From the NCBI RefSeq assembly GCF_037975245.1, contig NC_092569.1:17525501-17589500 (forward strand): 64,000 nucleotides of DNA. Direction: 5' to 3'. Positions 10,872 through 23,500 of the stretch are shown piece by piece; the stretch's first letter is position 1; every line of letters begins with the position of its first letter. Below the pieces are notes generated by a model. The model worked only from the letters and a program-made list of their open reading frames with translations. It did no database searches and was not told the DNA's origin. This stretch comes from Apostichopus japonicus. Lineage: Eukaryota; Echinodermata; Holothuroidea; Aspidochirotida; Stichopodidae. The position numbers and the translations under genes are program-made.

Positions 10872-13800
10872 TGTTTTCGTCGAAAAATTAGCTGAGACTT
10901 TAACTCTTCTCAGATATCTTTTACGAAACTATTTTGTGGACATTTCAATTTTAGATTATAGTAGACATAGATATTTTTTTTAGTTCTACGTGAACAACTT
11001 AAGAAAAATAAAGATTAAAGGAGAACAAAAGTTATCCTAGTAATTAATAAATTAATTATCGTGTGTAATTGTTGCATATTACAAGCTTTCTAAGAAATGC
11101 AATGCTACTATGGGACCATTAAAATTAAGAACTCAATTAATTAAAATTAATATCATCTTAGAAATAATTCTCTCCATGGTATTATGCAAATTATTACATA
11201 ATGACAGCGTACAATTGAGCGATATATTGTCAATTAATTGTTGGTACCACACTACTTAAGTGTAAAGTAACATTAATAATTAAAAACAACGGGAGAATCT
11301 TAATTCCTTAATTTAAAATAAAAGTGCTTGCCTTATACCAAAAACTATTGAGTGATAGTTCGGGTGTGACACAAAACTTGTTGTCAGGGACTTAACAAAT
11401 ACCAAATATACTTGAGAAAAACGGTGAATTGAATTGTTCTCTTAAGGATTAAAATAAGAATAAAACCCAAGAATCACATTCAAGGTGAGAGTTACAATAC
11501 AGAGGCTACGTTCATGATTGTCAGCAAACCAAATATTTTGAAGTACGTATATTTCCTTAGTCGTCCAACTAAAATCATAATTCCGGTTAAACCATTGTTA
11601 TCGTGGACTCCTATGACGTTGTTGTCAAAGTAGATAATATGTGTTTACAATGCAGCTATACTGAATAAAGCATTTTCTTAGATATAATATAACACACACA
11701 TCATCATATATGTCTAGTTTAATCGTTGACTCTTTGATAAAGTTACATTAGCAACATTAAAAAAAAACTTATGATTTGTACCGATTATAATATGATTCAG
11801 TAAAATTATTGTACTTGTTTTTTTTTTCTCGATGTAGAAATGATAATTAACATTTGCGCGCATTACAACACAAACTAAATATTTTTGTGGCATCAAGGCA
11901 TTAAAGAGACTTCGGCAATGTATTTTCGTCTATTTCTAAGGTGTTGGTTTGTAAGAACTTGTAAAACTTTTTTTTTTCTATTTTTTGGTTAATCCTATAC
12001 AGGTCATACAGTCGAGCTCTTCAGTAATGTAATATTCGATAATGTTACAACGTCAACATAGATATCATAAATAGCGTCATTTTGGTTTTCACTTTTTTTC
12101 ATTTTGCTAGTCATTTTCGATCTTAGCACACTCTCTTTTTTACAAGTTTTCCACAACACAATATCGAATACAATTTTTGGAAATGAGATAAGATTACATC
12201 GCAAGTCAAGATATTATCCTTTCTTTTAAGTTGTTCAACGTTACATTTTAGAGCAGTTAATTTGGTACTTCACGTTCATATTACAATATTTGTTTTCCTT
12301 TATTTTTGTCCTAAACTTTTAAATTGCGATTCATTGTTTGGATTTATATAATTTGTTTTATTTACATGGTATCGCTTTAAAAACAGTAAAATATTGTACT
12401 CTTTTTATAATAACACTTTCCCGACCAATTTCCCATTGTTAATAACTTATATATATTTTTATCGGTATACATTCATGGGAAGGAATAATGCTTTGTAATT
12501 AAGAAAATCATGGTTTTTGAAGTATATAGTTTAGTTTAGTACACCTAATCAAGAACTAAAAAAAAATCCGGATGATATCTGTTCCTGTGTTGCTTTCCTT
12601 TATGGTGCAAAAATATAATGTAAAATGTTATGTAAAATAATTGCACGAAATCTTTTAATCGTAGTGTTTTCCATGATCCATGATGGTTTCTTTATTTTAC
12701 AGGATTTACAGAGAAACAGTGAATTTTCTACGAGGAATAAGCGCAGTTCTGAAACAGGTAAGAGGAAACGTTTAACCAATCATAATTCAAAAGATGTTTA
12801 TGGAAAGATTCCGAACTGGTACGTTTCAGTGGGAAAAGACCATAGAGAATTAATAGATGCTTATATTACAAATCTACTTTAAGTTATAAATATAAACAAA
12901 AACCGTGCAGAGAAGTTCTAGTGAAAAGGGGTCGTGTAACATTCCCTATGACAGATATTAATACTTTATTGTCGCTGTATTCTTCCTCCAGATGCCTCGT
13001 ATTTTTTCTATCAACAACCTGACTACCCTCGAGATTGTAAGGAAGTCTTTGAACAATGTGATGGGGAATCTTCTGACGGTGTCTACCTCATACAACCAGA
13101 CTCATATATGGAACCATTTGCTGTGTATTGTAACAACACTGTAGACGGAGGAGGCTGGCTGGTATTTACTCTTTGATTTACATCTGCTTCTTGATCTATA
13201 TCTAGAAACTAAATCAATATTACTGGCTTAATCGTTGTTCATCGTATTTAGTTATTTAAGTCATGAAACTATTGATATGCTTTAAAATTATTTAAAAGGT
13301 TTGTCTTGATTTCTATCAGATTGCATGTTAACTGTAACTGATTTTTTTCAATTATTCCACAAAGGTTTCGCTTATATTCGAAACTAACAGCCAGATGCAT
13401 AACATCTGATGCCAGATGCGTAACATGCCAGATGCGTAACATGCCAGATGCGTAGCCAGATGCGTAACATGCATAACTTTGATAACATCATTAGTTTGAC
13501 GAACCAAGATGCATTTAAAAGAATAAAACTTTTTTTTATTAAGACTCTTTGTGACAGTAAATGAACTGGCTGTGATCAGTAAGAATTGCTTGTAAGAATT
13601 CACCTAATAAGGTTAGTAAAATAGTATAAGTGTTTTATAATATCATCGTTTTAAAATCAGAATGTCAGTTGTAGGGATGGCAATACTTGAACAGAGAACA
13701 GGCTAAATTTACTTAAAGAATGGCATGACATACTCTAAGGTTACACGTTACAGTCATAACATTATAGACATATACACAAACATAAGAATGTGTGTAATTT

Positions 13801-16242
13801 TGCTAACTGTTAACAGAGAAATTGTTAATTTGAAGCATGAATCTATTATGAAGCACAGCTTTTGTATTCCTGATGTCACGTGCTTGTATCGATATTTAGC
13901 AATAATTGATTGAACTCTTGTCCATAATATTACAGTCACCTTGCCAAACAAGGTAATATTTTAATTCTAATTTAAATTGACCAGGTCATTCAACGACGAA
14001 TGGATTTTTCAGTTGATTTTAATCGAAATTGGAACGATTACAAACACGGTTTTGGGTTCGTTCATCGAGAATTCTGGCTTGGTAACGAAAAACTGGCCTA
14101 TATTACTAATCAAAAGGACTATGAACTACGAATTGACTTCGTTTCCAAGAGCGAAGATCATCCTTACTTTGCAAAGTACAATCTTTTCCGCATCAGTGAT
14201 GAAGGTACCAAATACAAGTTGGTTGGTCTGGGTGAATACGATTCTTCAAGTACAGTAGGTAAGTACCGATACATTTTATCACCATTATGTATTTCTTTAA
14301 GATATTTGAAAAAAATATTGACATAATTTACTTGAAAGCGAAGACATTACTTTGTATGCTTATGATTATTAAAAGGTATAATAATTGAATCACATGAAAT
14401 CACAGGTAAGAAGTCACATATTATCTTAAATCTTCTCAGATAGGTCTAACATATTTTTTTCCTCATAACTATTGATATATTAGATGCAGAGCAAAACAAA
14501 ATAAACTTAAACACTGGTTGTTTAAACTCTGAAAACTTCATAAAATATCCACGTTTTAACATATCTGCGAACCTTGGAGTCGTTCATGTTATGACTGAGA
14601 ATCTCGTTAGGATTGCTAATGATTTTGAAGAAACAATTCTTACGTCATTTTCTACGGCTTTCTCTCACTGGTATTTAGTAATATAAATTGTCATCAGGTT
14701 CCTTACATGTAACAATCCTGTCCGGGAACGTATAGAGGTTAAGCAACGCGTGAGCGTAGATTTATTTTGTTGTTATCACACGCTTTATTTTTAAACTCAT
14801 CTCTGTTTAATTTTAAATATCGATATTAAACTATAAATTGATCAACTTTAAATTTGTTTGTTGTGCTCATGAAAAAAAGGTAGCAATGGAAAAAAGCAAA
14901 ATTGTCAAGTCAAGTTTCTTTGATAACTTTAGCGAATGTTTTATGATTTGACCGTCCGTTGTTATGTGAAATGAAAAACTTGGTATGTAATCAAATATAT
15001 AACGTTTGAGAATTCTGACTTTTGGCACATATCCTGTTCCATGTAATTTAATATTACAATTTTTTTTCATTATTCAATATTTATGTACAGATGTAAAATT
15101 GCACCCCCCCCCCTTTCACACACACACACACACACACAGACAAAGGCAGTGGCAAATATGGTGAAGAACAAGCTCTTCACAAGTAAAGAAATAAGGACAT
15201 GTTTTAATGAAATTACAGAGGTACGGTTTTGATTACGCATGATCATATATTATTTCTCTGTGGGGTTTGAGGAATAACAGTGTGTACTAAATATCAAGCT
15301 TCACTACTCGAATAGCAATAATAGACAATTACCAACTTTAGTAACAGTATTCCGAACTTGATTCCCATCCCTGCCTCACTATTGTAATCTTAATTACGAT
15401 ACTATCATAGCGTGCTCGTCTATCCATGTAGAGGCAATTATATTCATACAAATGCAGAGATCAGTCAGTTATGATGCCATATTGGCTTACAAAAATAAAG
15501 ACATTTGAGAAATATTCGAGATCGAAGTAAAGTAGTACTTGCCAATGAGTGGCTTAACTATACATCATTCAATAATTGCAGTAAATTACATAAAACAAAT
15601 TGTGTTTTGAAAAAAAATTATAAGACCTTACCGAGGACCGTAATATTAGGTAAAATTCATATTACACAGACTACAATATATGATGTTTTCCGTAATTATT
15701 GGACTTTCGTTTTTTTTTTTTTTCACATCGTCACTCGTAAGTCGCAATTATGACACTGACACTTTGGTTCAGTTAGTGAAAATCACTATACAAATGTGTG
15801 CATAGGCATAGTAAAACAACACTGGACTTGACTTTTTGTATCACGACACAAAACCATTGTACTTCCAGTGCTTATTAAATAACCACGTTTGTAGCGCTAC
15901 AGTGTATTAAATACAGTTGATGGCTTAAGCAAAAGTGGTAAATTTTATTTCATCAGTTCATGTTTACCTATATAATGTTTCTTCACCATCACAGGTCATG
16001 ATGCTATGGATCCTCACAGAGGAAAACCATTTTCAACAACTGATCGTGACAACGACGGTTACTCGTCTTATCACTGTGCTGATAATTATCGTGCTGGGTG
16101 GTGGTACTTTGGGAGTAATGTCAACAGTTGGTATTGCTATAACACGAATCCGAACCGTCATGATTATTTTGGTTATTGGTACAACTTCCCAGGCGGTTAT
16201 TATAATATCCAGTACATTGAGATGAAGATCCGTCCTTTGTAG
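9908..16242 (+). CDS. Gene B: secreted fibrinogen-related (FReD) lectin, complete
   Basis: Exons: 9908-9979, 12703-12757, 12992-13161, 13985-14258, 15995-16242; 819 bp, 272 aa. Residues 1-24 form a hydrophobic signal peptide (MHLILSFCIFGAFVSSLQ). Residues 25-42 form a pro-segment with R35-N-K-R38. The FReD runs from about residue 54 to 272. Visible motifs are PRDCKEVFEQC (Cys58, Cys65), VYCNNT, FWLGNEKLAYITNQKDYELR, DRDND (207-211) and WW at 226-227. The pocket Cys pair C218 and C238 has 19 residues between, longer than in A, C, D and E. There is no collagen or coiled-coil region, unlike ficolins. The likely role is a secreted pattern-recognition lectin, inferred from the family. The sequence type matches gene F (DHPYF, YDSSSTVG). 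The start is the ATG opening the conserved signal peptide. Confidence 0.9.
10822..10868. repeat. (TA)n microsatellite in gene B intron 1
   Basis: About 23 uninterrupted TA units. Confidence 0.95.
12703..12757 (+). CDS. Gene B exon 2 (pro-segment with furin-type site)
   Basis: 55 bp after 'attttacag', donor gtaaga. Reads DLQRNSEFSTRNKRSSET, one codon longer than exon 2 of A, C, D and E. RNKR followed by S is the convertase motif. Confidence 0.85.
12992..13161 (+). CDS. Gene B exon 3 (FReD N-terminal part)
   Basis: 170 bp after 'cttcctccag'. Encodes QQPDYPRDCKEVFEQC, PDSYMEPFAVYCNNT and VDGGGWL. The donor is gtattt, shared with gene F; A, C, D and E use gtatg. Confidence 0.88.
13391..13475. 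repeat. Short tandem repeat in gene B intron 3
   Basis: About five imperfect copies of a 14-17 bp unit 'gccagatgcgtaacat'. Confidence 0.8.
13985..14258 (+). CDS. Gene B exon 4 (FReD core)
   Basis: 274 bp after 'ttgaccag', donor gtaagt. VIQRRMDFSVDFNRNWND, GFGFVHREFWLGNEKLAY, then KSEDHPYFAKYNLFRISD. The extra codon in EDHPYF against SGDPYF accounts for the 3-bp length difference from A, C, D and E. Confidence 0.9.
15104..15138. repeat. C run plus (CA)n microsatellite in gene B intron 4
   Basis: Ten C residues, then about ten CA units. Confidence 0.9.
15995..16242 (+). CDS. Gene B exon 5 (calcium loop, ligand pocket, C-terminus)
   Basis: 248 bp after 'catcacag'. HRGKPFSTTDRDNDGYSS, Cys pair HCADNYRAGWWY...WYC with 19 residues between, aromatic-rich tail, ends MKIRPL-stop (TAG). 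Confidence 0.9.
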
Positions 16243-16607
16243 AATAACAGAATGAATGAAAGCAGACTGACATTTTCAATGTCATCATGGAATTAATGTT
16301 GGGATATGTTTAAAATATATTTATTGACAGTGATCTGCAAAAGAAAACTCTCAAAGAAGAAAATGCAGCACAAGCGAATTCTTGCCTCAACAGTTATTAT
16401 GTTCTTTATTTAAATATGTCGACATATCATGAATGCAATGTACCATGTGTGAAGACTATTAAGTTCTACATTTCATGTTCATAAAAACAGTCCATGGTGA
16501 TATTTTGTTGCTTTAAATTGTATCCTCGTATAAGCAAATTAAATTCAACAAAATGTATTTCTATGTGATACACACAAAGACACTTTGTGTTCTAGAAAAT
16601 CCGACTC

Positions 16608-16613
16608 AATAAA
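16608..16613 (+). promoter_or_regulatory. Candidate poly(A) signal of gene B
   Basis: AATAAA inside 'ctcaataaagtg'. The same 12-mer recurs at 16702-16713 (AATAAA at 16705-16710), followed there by GT-rich sequence, so either may be used. Confidence 0.5.
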
Positions 16614-17754
16614 GTGCTTTCTTCTTAAATAAGTTGTTTCAGTATTTCTTTTACAATATATTAAGGCACGCCACTATGTCCACCCCCTACCCACCGGCAC
16701 ACTCAATAAAGTGTGTATCACACCTAATTAAAATAGAAGCTGAAAAAACGTACTACAGGGACTTTTATTCTCTACAAAAAGTTTGTATACACATTGACAA
16801 AAAGGCGTGTATACATGTGAATATCAATTGTGTTTCCAAATAATATTAATACTTGACATCCTATGCTGCAATGAACAATAAAGATTTCCTCCTCTGTTAG
16901 CCAACTGTCTTTTCCTTTTCCCCTGGTGATTGCACGCGAGCTAATATCTGTTACAAGCTGCCAAGAATAATAGTCACAGCCCGGGACGGGTTTTATACAG
17001 TATTATGTGTTGACAATATAATGTCATGAATCGTATCGCTCTTTTCTGAAGATTCAAATATTTTGTAGACAGGAAGGATAGTGTTGGAACAAAAAGTATT
17101 ACAGTTGGTATGGTGAGGTAGGATAGTGGAGCTATAAGTTTATTGAAATCATGAATCTGTTAGAAAGAAGGAACCTGGGGCAATTAAGTATAACTGTACA
17201 ATTTTAAGTCATGTACAAACAGATACAACCAATTTGAGGTTATTAAATGACGTCTTGGTTGATACAAATGCCTGATGGATGGAATTAAATAGCAATGTGA
17301 ACATTTCGATCATCATAATCGTATTGCTCATGGAACTGTGAATGTTTGTGACGTCACAGCTATACTATCGTAATGATAACCACGTTCGAACCGTAGCCCC
17401 ACTAGAATACCATCAAATTGACTATATTTTAAACTGAATTTCAAAACAGTTATTTGCACCTAAATTCATTACATTGGTTAACTTTTTTTGTTGTTGCTTC
17501 TGGTCACTTCTCTAAAATTCAGTTTATATACAGATCAATAATAAACAATATACAAAAACATGAACGGTTCTTACTCGGTCATTTAATATTCAGTGGAATT
17601 TAGTACTAATGCATTTTCTCATTCAGTATACATTATACCACTTTCAGACAATCTGTAATGTCTACGTTTCTCTGACTGTTTGTTTGTCACTGATCATTGC
17701 GCTTCGTATTCATTAGTGAAACAGAGATCCAAGAATGAAAAGACTTTGTTTTGG

Positions 17755-17774
17755 AGGGAGGGGGGGTGGTGGGG
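17755..17774 (+). other. Potential G-quadruplex tract
   Basis: gggagggggggtggtgggg fits four runs of three or more G with loops of 1-4 bases. Structure is inferred from the pattern only. Confidence 0.45.
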
Positions 17775-18009
17775 ACAAATAACATATGTATATTTTGCAT
17801 AGTTGGAAACAAAGGGTATGTGCAACGTAACAACGATTTCCCAAAGACTGCTAACACTGCTTGGAGGTTTCCTCATAGCTCTTAAATCGATACGGTAGAC
17901 CAACAGGTTGATATGATGTCGTTGAGTACTACGTAATTATTCCCCAAAACGGCCGTTTTTGTACCCGCAAGTCATGGAGAATTATTACTACGCAAATATT
18001 TACATATAA

Positions 18010-18085
18010 TAAAATAATAATAAAATAGTACTTATATAGCGCGTTCATCAACAACGCTGCTCGCAGCGCTTTACAGGAATTGAAA
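18010..18085. repeat. Dispersed repeat with (AAT)n and TATAGCGC ... GCGCTTTAC
   Basis: Second copy of the 6486-6570 pattern: AAT-rich run, 'cttatatagcgcg', spacer, 'gcagcgctttacagg'. Confidence 0.5.
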
Positions 18086-19413
18086 CAATTAATACACAGA
18101 AAACATTTAAAATACTGGAAACATTCGAAAGCAAATAGTTCAAAAATATATGAATGATACTTTATATATTGCATTATGCCCGGATACATTCATATCAACT
18201 TCAAAATATGTATACTTTCATCCACATGTTCCTATCAGTTAGGATACAAGGTCCGTGCAAAAATTGATGTGATTCATCACACGAGTTGAAGCTCTTGTAA
18301 GATTAAGATTAGAACAAAAATGGTTGGTATTCTTTTCTATGAAAATGTTGATTTCACCTCCCTTGGTATCCGATTTACACTCCGTCCGTTGTATGGGACA
18401 TTAAATGACGGTTCCGAGAGTAAGAAAGTTGAAGCAATTAAACTCATGTCCTCCAATTTATAATGAGCATTTAAATATCAAAGAGAGATACATGGCTTGA
18501 TATAAGCAACATGTAATTGTTTTTGCCAAGTTGATAAGCAACGCTAGCGTTAAACCGTAACAAAATTATTAAACAGACGAGTTACACGTAAATCACAACA
18601 CGTCATAATACGATATTTGTTGAGTTGCCAAGTGACAATCTTATTCTGCGTAGGCGGAAATTATCAACGATAGTCAAATTGCTGTGTGGCACGTAATTGG
18701 CTACAGTTCAAAATCTTGTTTATGACATGTTGTCCTGTTACACTAACGCAGTAAGTCTGCAACTCGTGTGTATCTACAAGACCACCTAGATATGTCATAG
18801 TCCAAAAATCGAAGAAAATGCAAATAAAATTATTTTTTAAACCGATTCCGTTTTGAAACTTTTTACATTTTTAAATGCGCAATTAAGTTCTACCAAAAAT
18901 GTTCTCGTAACTTCAAACAATCAATATAGCCTGCATGCATGATATCCAATATAATTTGTCCGTGAAATATTACTAATATATTATAAGTATTATTTATTAG
19001 TTGATGTCATATAGACTGACTTCTGCTTGCATGCTTGCTTCAGTCAAAGTCACGTTAATTGATAAAACCCCGAGTTTAAAGAGTAGCTAAGTACAAACTA
19101 ACATTTTTCCGAGTCTTTTGGAACAGTCACGCTCTGTGTAAGAGAGGAATCAAAGTTAAAAAATTTGATGATGAATCCCATGTTTAATACGTATCTTTCT
19201 ACACTATACCATCTTGATCTCATTTCCTTACTTGTAATGTATATGGAGATGATATATTTTACTTCACCCAACATCGGTAATGGAGTAGGTGTGGGGGCGA
19301 CTGTATGAGAGTGAGCAAAAAAAAAAAAAAAAGACCGCAAGTCCCATCAAGTTTAAACTTGGCAGGTGGTGCCTGACGATGTTTTCTCGTGCCTGCGTGA
19401 TTGATTACGTCAT

Positions 19414-19543
19414 AGGTCAAAGGTCACAGGTAAAACGTCAACTAACCTAAAAGTGTTAAAAATTATACCACACGATATGTAGAGAATGATGTGACAAACT
19501 TGATAATAAGTTTTGTAGGTGTAATGATCGGGATCAAAGGTCA
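19414..19543. promoter_or_regulatory. Two DR1-type nuclear receptor half-site pairs
   Basis: AGGTCAAAGGTCA at 19414-19426 is a perfect direct repeat with one-base spacing. GGATCAAAGGTCA at 19531-19543 is one mismatch away. TTACGTCAT lies immediately before the first, at about 19405-19413. They sit about 1 kb upstream of gene C exon 1. A link to gene C is inference; such motifs also occur inside repeats. Confidence 0.3.
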
Positions 19544-20339
19544 ACTGTGGTAGAAAGTCAAATTGGCCTAAATTGCAACTCCATGGATTGTCATCTTGTT
19601 TTATTGTTGGTGGTTGGTGGCTCGTTTTGGTCATGCTGTTTTCAATTATTAAACGAAATGCTTTGAAATATGTTACGTGACCAATGAAAAGTGCAGTTCA
19701 AACAACCGTAAAGATTCCATCCAAGCCTTTCCTATCTTCACGTAACGAAATCGACTGATGTAACTGATATGCTTAACGTTAGCACCTAATTGTTTGCTTG
19801 ATAAACGCATTGCAACCACCGAGACAGCAAATTTTGAGATCTAATTAAGGTACAAATATCCTTCAAGAAGAAATAAGAGAAAATGGACTGTTATATAGGC
19901 TTACATTCGACAGGGCTCCCGAAGATATCAAATAAGTGTAGAGTGAAATTGTTAAATGGATATCGCAAAATGTCAATGAAAACAATGTTTAATATGTCTA
20001 GTTATAAGTAGAATGATCTAAACTGAACACTATAGTCATTAACATTCCAACATATATCATAAATAGTCTGGTTTCATTTTCACCTGAGAGGCATGGTTTT
20101 CGAAGACGAACAACAGCAAAGAGCTTTATTAAATTTCGTAAGGTACAACAAAGAACATTATTCTACATTCGAAAATATGTTTATTGCTATCTGTTAGAAA
20201 TTACTTTGCTCTTCGTTCGAACTTCTAGATTATCACTCTCCTTGCACAGTTATATTACAGATGTTTGAAAACATTTATTATACATTTCATCGGTATACGG
20301 TTGCTCATAAAACAAAGCTAAAGGTAGAAAATAAAATCA

Positions 20340-20485
20340 TGGAATTTCACCTCTACGGTTGAAATAGGAAGACTCGTTTTGCTTACGTCATTCACAAGGT
20401 ACCTCTATCTTTATAACTTTGGTTTTAATGTCACTTCTTCTTGAGCTCTCAGCCTGAAAGCACCAATCCAGGACAACTCGGCAAG
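20340..20485 (+). promoter_or_regulatory. Conserved promoter-proximal / 5' UTR block of gene C
   Basis: Same order as gene B: 'tggaatttcac' and 'tctacggttg', TTACGTCATTCACAAGG at 20383-20399, a TTTATAA at about 20410-20416 that could serve as a TATA element, then 'cacttcttcttgagc'. A TAA at 20426-20428 closes the frame upstream of the signal-peptide ATG, which supports the chosen start in all copies. Confidence 0.5.
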
Positions 20486-20557
20486 ATGAATCTTATTATT
20501 TCATTCGGTATTTTCGGAGCCTTTGTCTCAAGTCTCCAAGTGTCAGGAAACACAGTG
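20486..20557 (+). CDS. Gene C exon 1 (signal peptide)
   Basis: 24 codons, MNLIISFGIFGAF..., ends SGNTV at donor gtaagt. It differs from B, D and E at the start (NLII) and at the last residue (V, not M). Confidence 0.85.
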
Positions 20558-23500
20558 GTAAGTTTCTTACATGTATCTTACATAGCATGCTTCATGTCGT
20601 AAACAAAATTGCAATAATCATTGATATTATATATTATTATAGGTATCATGATCGAACAAAGACCGAGTGAAACCGATATATTTTGTCTCTAGCTTGGTTT
20701 TATTTCCAAAAAAAAAATGTCAGTTTGGCTGGTTGAAGAAATAGATTAACACTTGAACAAATTATTAAAAAATCGATCGGCTGAATCATTATCGATTGGT
20801 AGTTACACTCTTTCAAAGTCTAATTTACCTTCAAAGATGATAGGTTTCTTTAATTTAGGGACTTCTCATTAAGAATGATGGAGGTGAAGATAAAACATGA
20901 AAGACAATTAGTGGAGCGACAACTTGTTTGCATGTTTGGCATTTTTAGCTGAGAGATTTGTAACTCTTGCAGAACCACATAAATAGATCGCTTACAGTTG
21001 GTGAAAGGCTGTTCATTCATGCGTGAAATGAAGTTATAGCTAGATATGATAGAACATCCAGCTATTGCAAACAATCAAATATAAACCAATTTTAACCTCA
21101 TTGAATATTTGGTGATTTAAAACCGTCCATCACGATAAACCCTTTTTCCAAGTTTTTGAAAAGAAATGTGTGTGTTTTTCAATTTCTGTTATTCTACGTA
21201 TTATCAATTATCCATACTAATTTTAAGGACAGAGAAAAACATATGAGAGTGAATAAGAAAGAATCTTGTTCCATTCCAAAATCTATATCTACATTGTAGT
21301 TTTTTACTCACAAGTTATACATACATTATACGTTGTAAAATACGGCATGAAATATAACGATGGCAAATATGATATAACCATTCTGAAATATGTTTATATC
21401 TTAAACATGGATTGCAAGTTGTTGAGGTTTCTTTAATGTACCTTTGTAAATTTTACAACAGTATCATACTACTTGAGTTACTATAACTTAACTAAATAAA
21501 TCAAGTTATATTTGAAGATTAAAACCACAAATTTTGCGACACATTTTCTAGTTAACATATACACACTCACTTTAAGTAATATTGCGACCAAACGCAAGGC
21601 TAATTTAATTATTACTTAACTGTAATACTTACGATGCCCTAACAAGTTTAAATGCAACTAATATAAGCTGTCTGTGTAGCCAGCTATTAATTCTGACATG
21701 GAACTTGATGTTATAACCTTTAGTCAATTTATCGATAAGCATTATTTTGAATCATGATCTTTCACTGGTCATGTATTTCTAACTCTTCATGGACTTACCA
21801 GTGTGTGACAATTCTATCGTAAACACTTTCAATCGTTGCGTTACTGTTTTATGTGACGTGAAATATGTTGTCTAATAAACACAGTTACATCTGATTTAAT
21901 TTCTCTTTTAACATCACTATAAATTTACCAACGTACATGTAAATGTAGTAATAAAAGGTAATTTTTTTTCTTCAAAATTAAACAAACTTTGTGCCACTAA
22001 CTTTAGAAATCACTATTATCTAGTTATTATGAAATGTACGATGGTAACAATTGCCCTATAACTAACACTACTAAGATTTTTATTTTGTGTTATTCTATAA
22101 AAGTTGGTCTTAATTCCCTCCGCTTTATGTGCAAACCATTCAGGATCACTTGTTAGTAGGATTCATTATCGTTGCGTGCTACTTGAGTTTTCTTTTCTTC
22201 CCTAACTTATATTAAACATACTGGACCAAAGTAAGAACTCCGATAACTAGGTCTTGTAGATTTCTATTAAAGTCGTACTTTTGATTTTTTAGAGAAAACA
22301 AATGACTGAATTGAGAAGACCTTATCATTTTGATTTTCCGAAAACTATCCGTTGTTTAGGTTAATCTTCTTTGAATTTGTATCATATTTCAATAATCCGT
22401 TAAGAGAAATAATCCTTGGAACGAATGATGACGTTCACGTATATCCAGCCTTATTCTTTATGAAGTGACAACTGAAGAACTCGTTTAATATAATTCTTTG
22501 TACATTGGAGACCTAATCAATAGTTACGTTGCAAAAAGGCACATAATTTGGAGTTTGGTTTATATTTCAGTTAAATAATGAACACAATGATTTATTTATC
22601 CGTTGAGTTTTATTTCTTTGCTTATTTATTTTCCGTTCTTCTATATGAAAAGTATTATTTTTATCTTTATGAAAGATATAATTGTTACTGACAACTATAT
22701 TTCTTACCAGGTTTTTTTCCTTTAAAACCAAGAACCTTGCAACAAACGTCAAAAAAGCTTAAAGTGAACACTTCTTAGTTTCGTATTAAAGGTGCATCTA
22801 TACTATAGAGCTATGTAACAAGTCAACGTCTGTATGGTTCACCAGTGTAATAGAAGTTTGCGAAACTTTTACGTTAATAAATCTTAGCTTTTATTAATTC
22901 TTTTGAAAGTTGCTGTCGAATGATTTGATTTCCGTTAAACCAGGGGTATCAAACTCATTACTTACTAGTTAATTTCATTAAATTTGGTCCAAAAACAATT
23001 ATGAAGATGTCCTTCGTTATTTCTTCAAATCTTATTTGCTGGTTAAGTTCGATCGGTGTTATCGGAGTCGTCACTTGACTGTCTCATTTATTCTCTACAA
23101 TACAGGACATACAGAGAAATCAAGATTTCTCAAGAAGTAAAAGAAGTACTAATTCAGGTAAGAAGGTATATTTCTTTCTCTGTGTTAATTAAAATTAGCT
23201 ACAAAATAATAAATTGTTGATTCTTGTAGAGAATACGAAAAAAGATTCACCTATGTTTGCATCGGTGGGAGCGGGATGAAGAACGAGTAAGGCAGAGTTA
23301 CCAATGACTTTGCATCCACAGGGTATGAAAACAAGGACTGATGCTGTAGAAGAAAAACCAAATTCAGGAAATAACGACGTTCAATATTTTGTTTTACTTT
23401 CACAGATGCTTCTTACTTTTTCTATCAACAACCTGAATTCCCTCGAGATTGTAAGGAAGTCTTTGAACAATGTGACGGGGAATCTTCAGACGGGGTCTAC

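Larger units (their letters stand above)
16243..20485. other. Intergenic region B-C
   Basis: No gene recognised. It holds the gene B 3' UTR with two AATAAA sites, a G-quadruplex-like tract (17755-17774), a dispersed repeat (18010-18085), paired DR1-like motifs (19414-19543) and, from about 19.97 kb, sequence resembling the upstream region of gene B. Confidence 0.6.
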
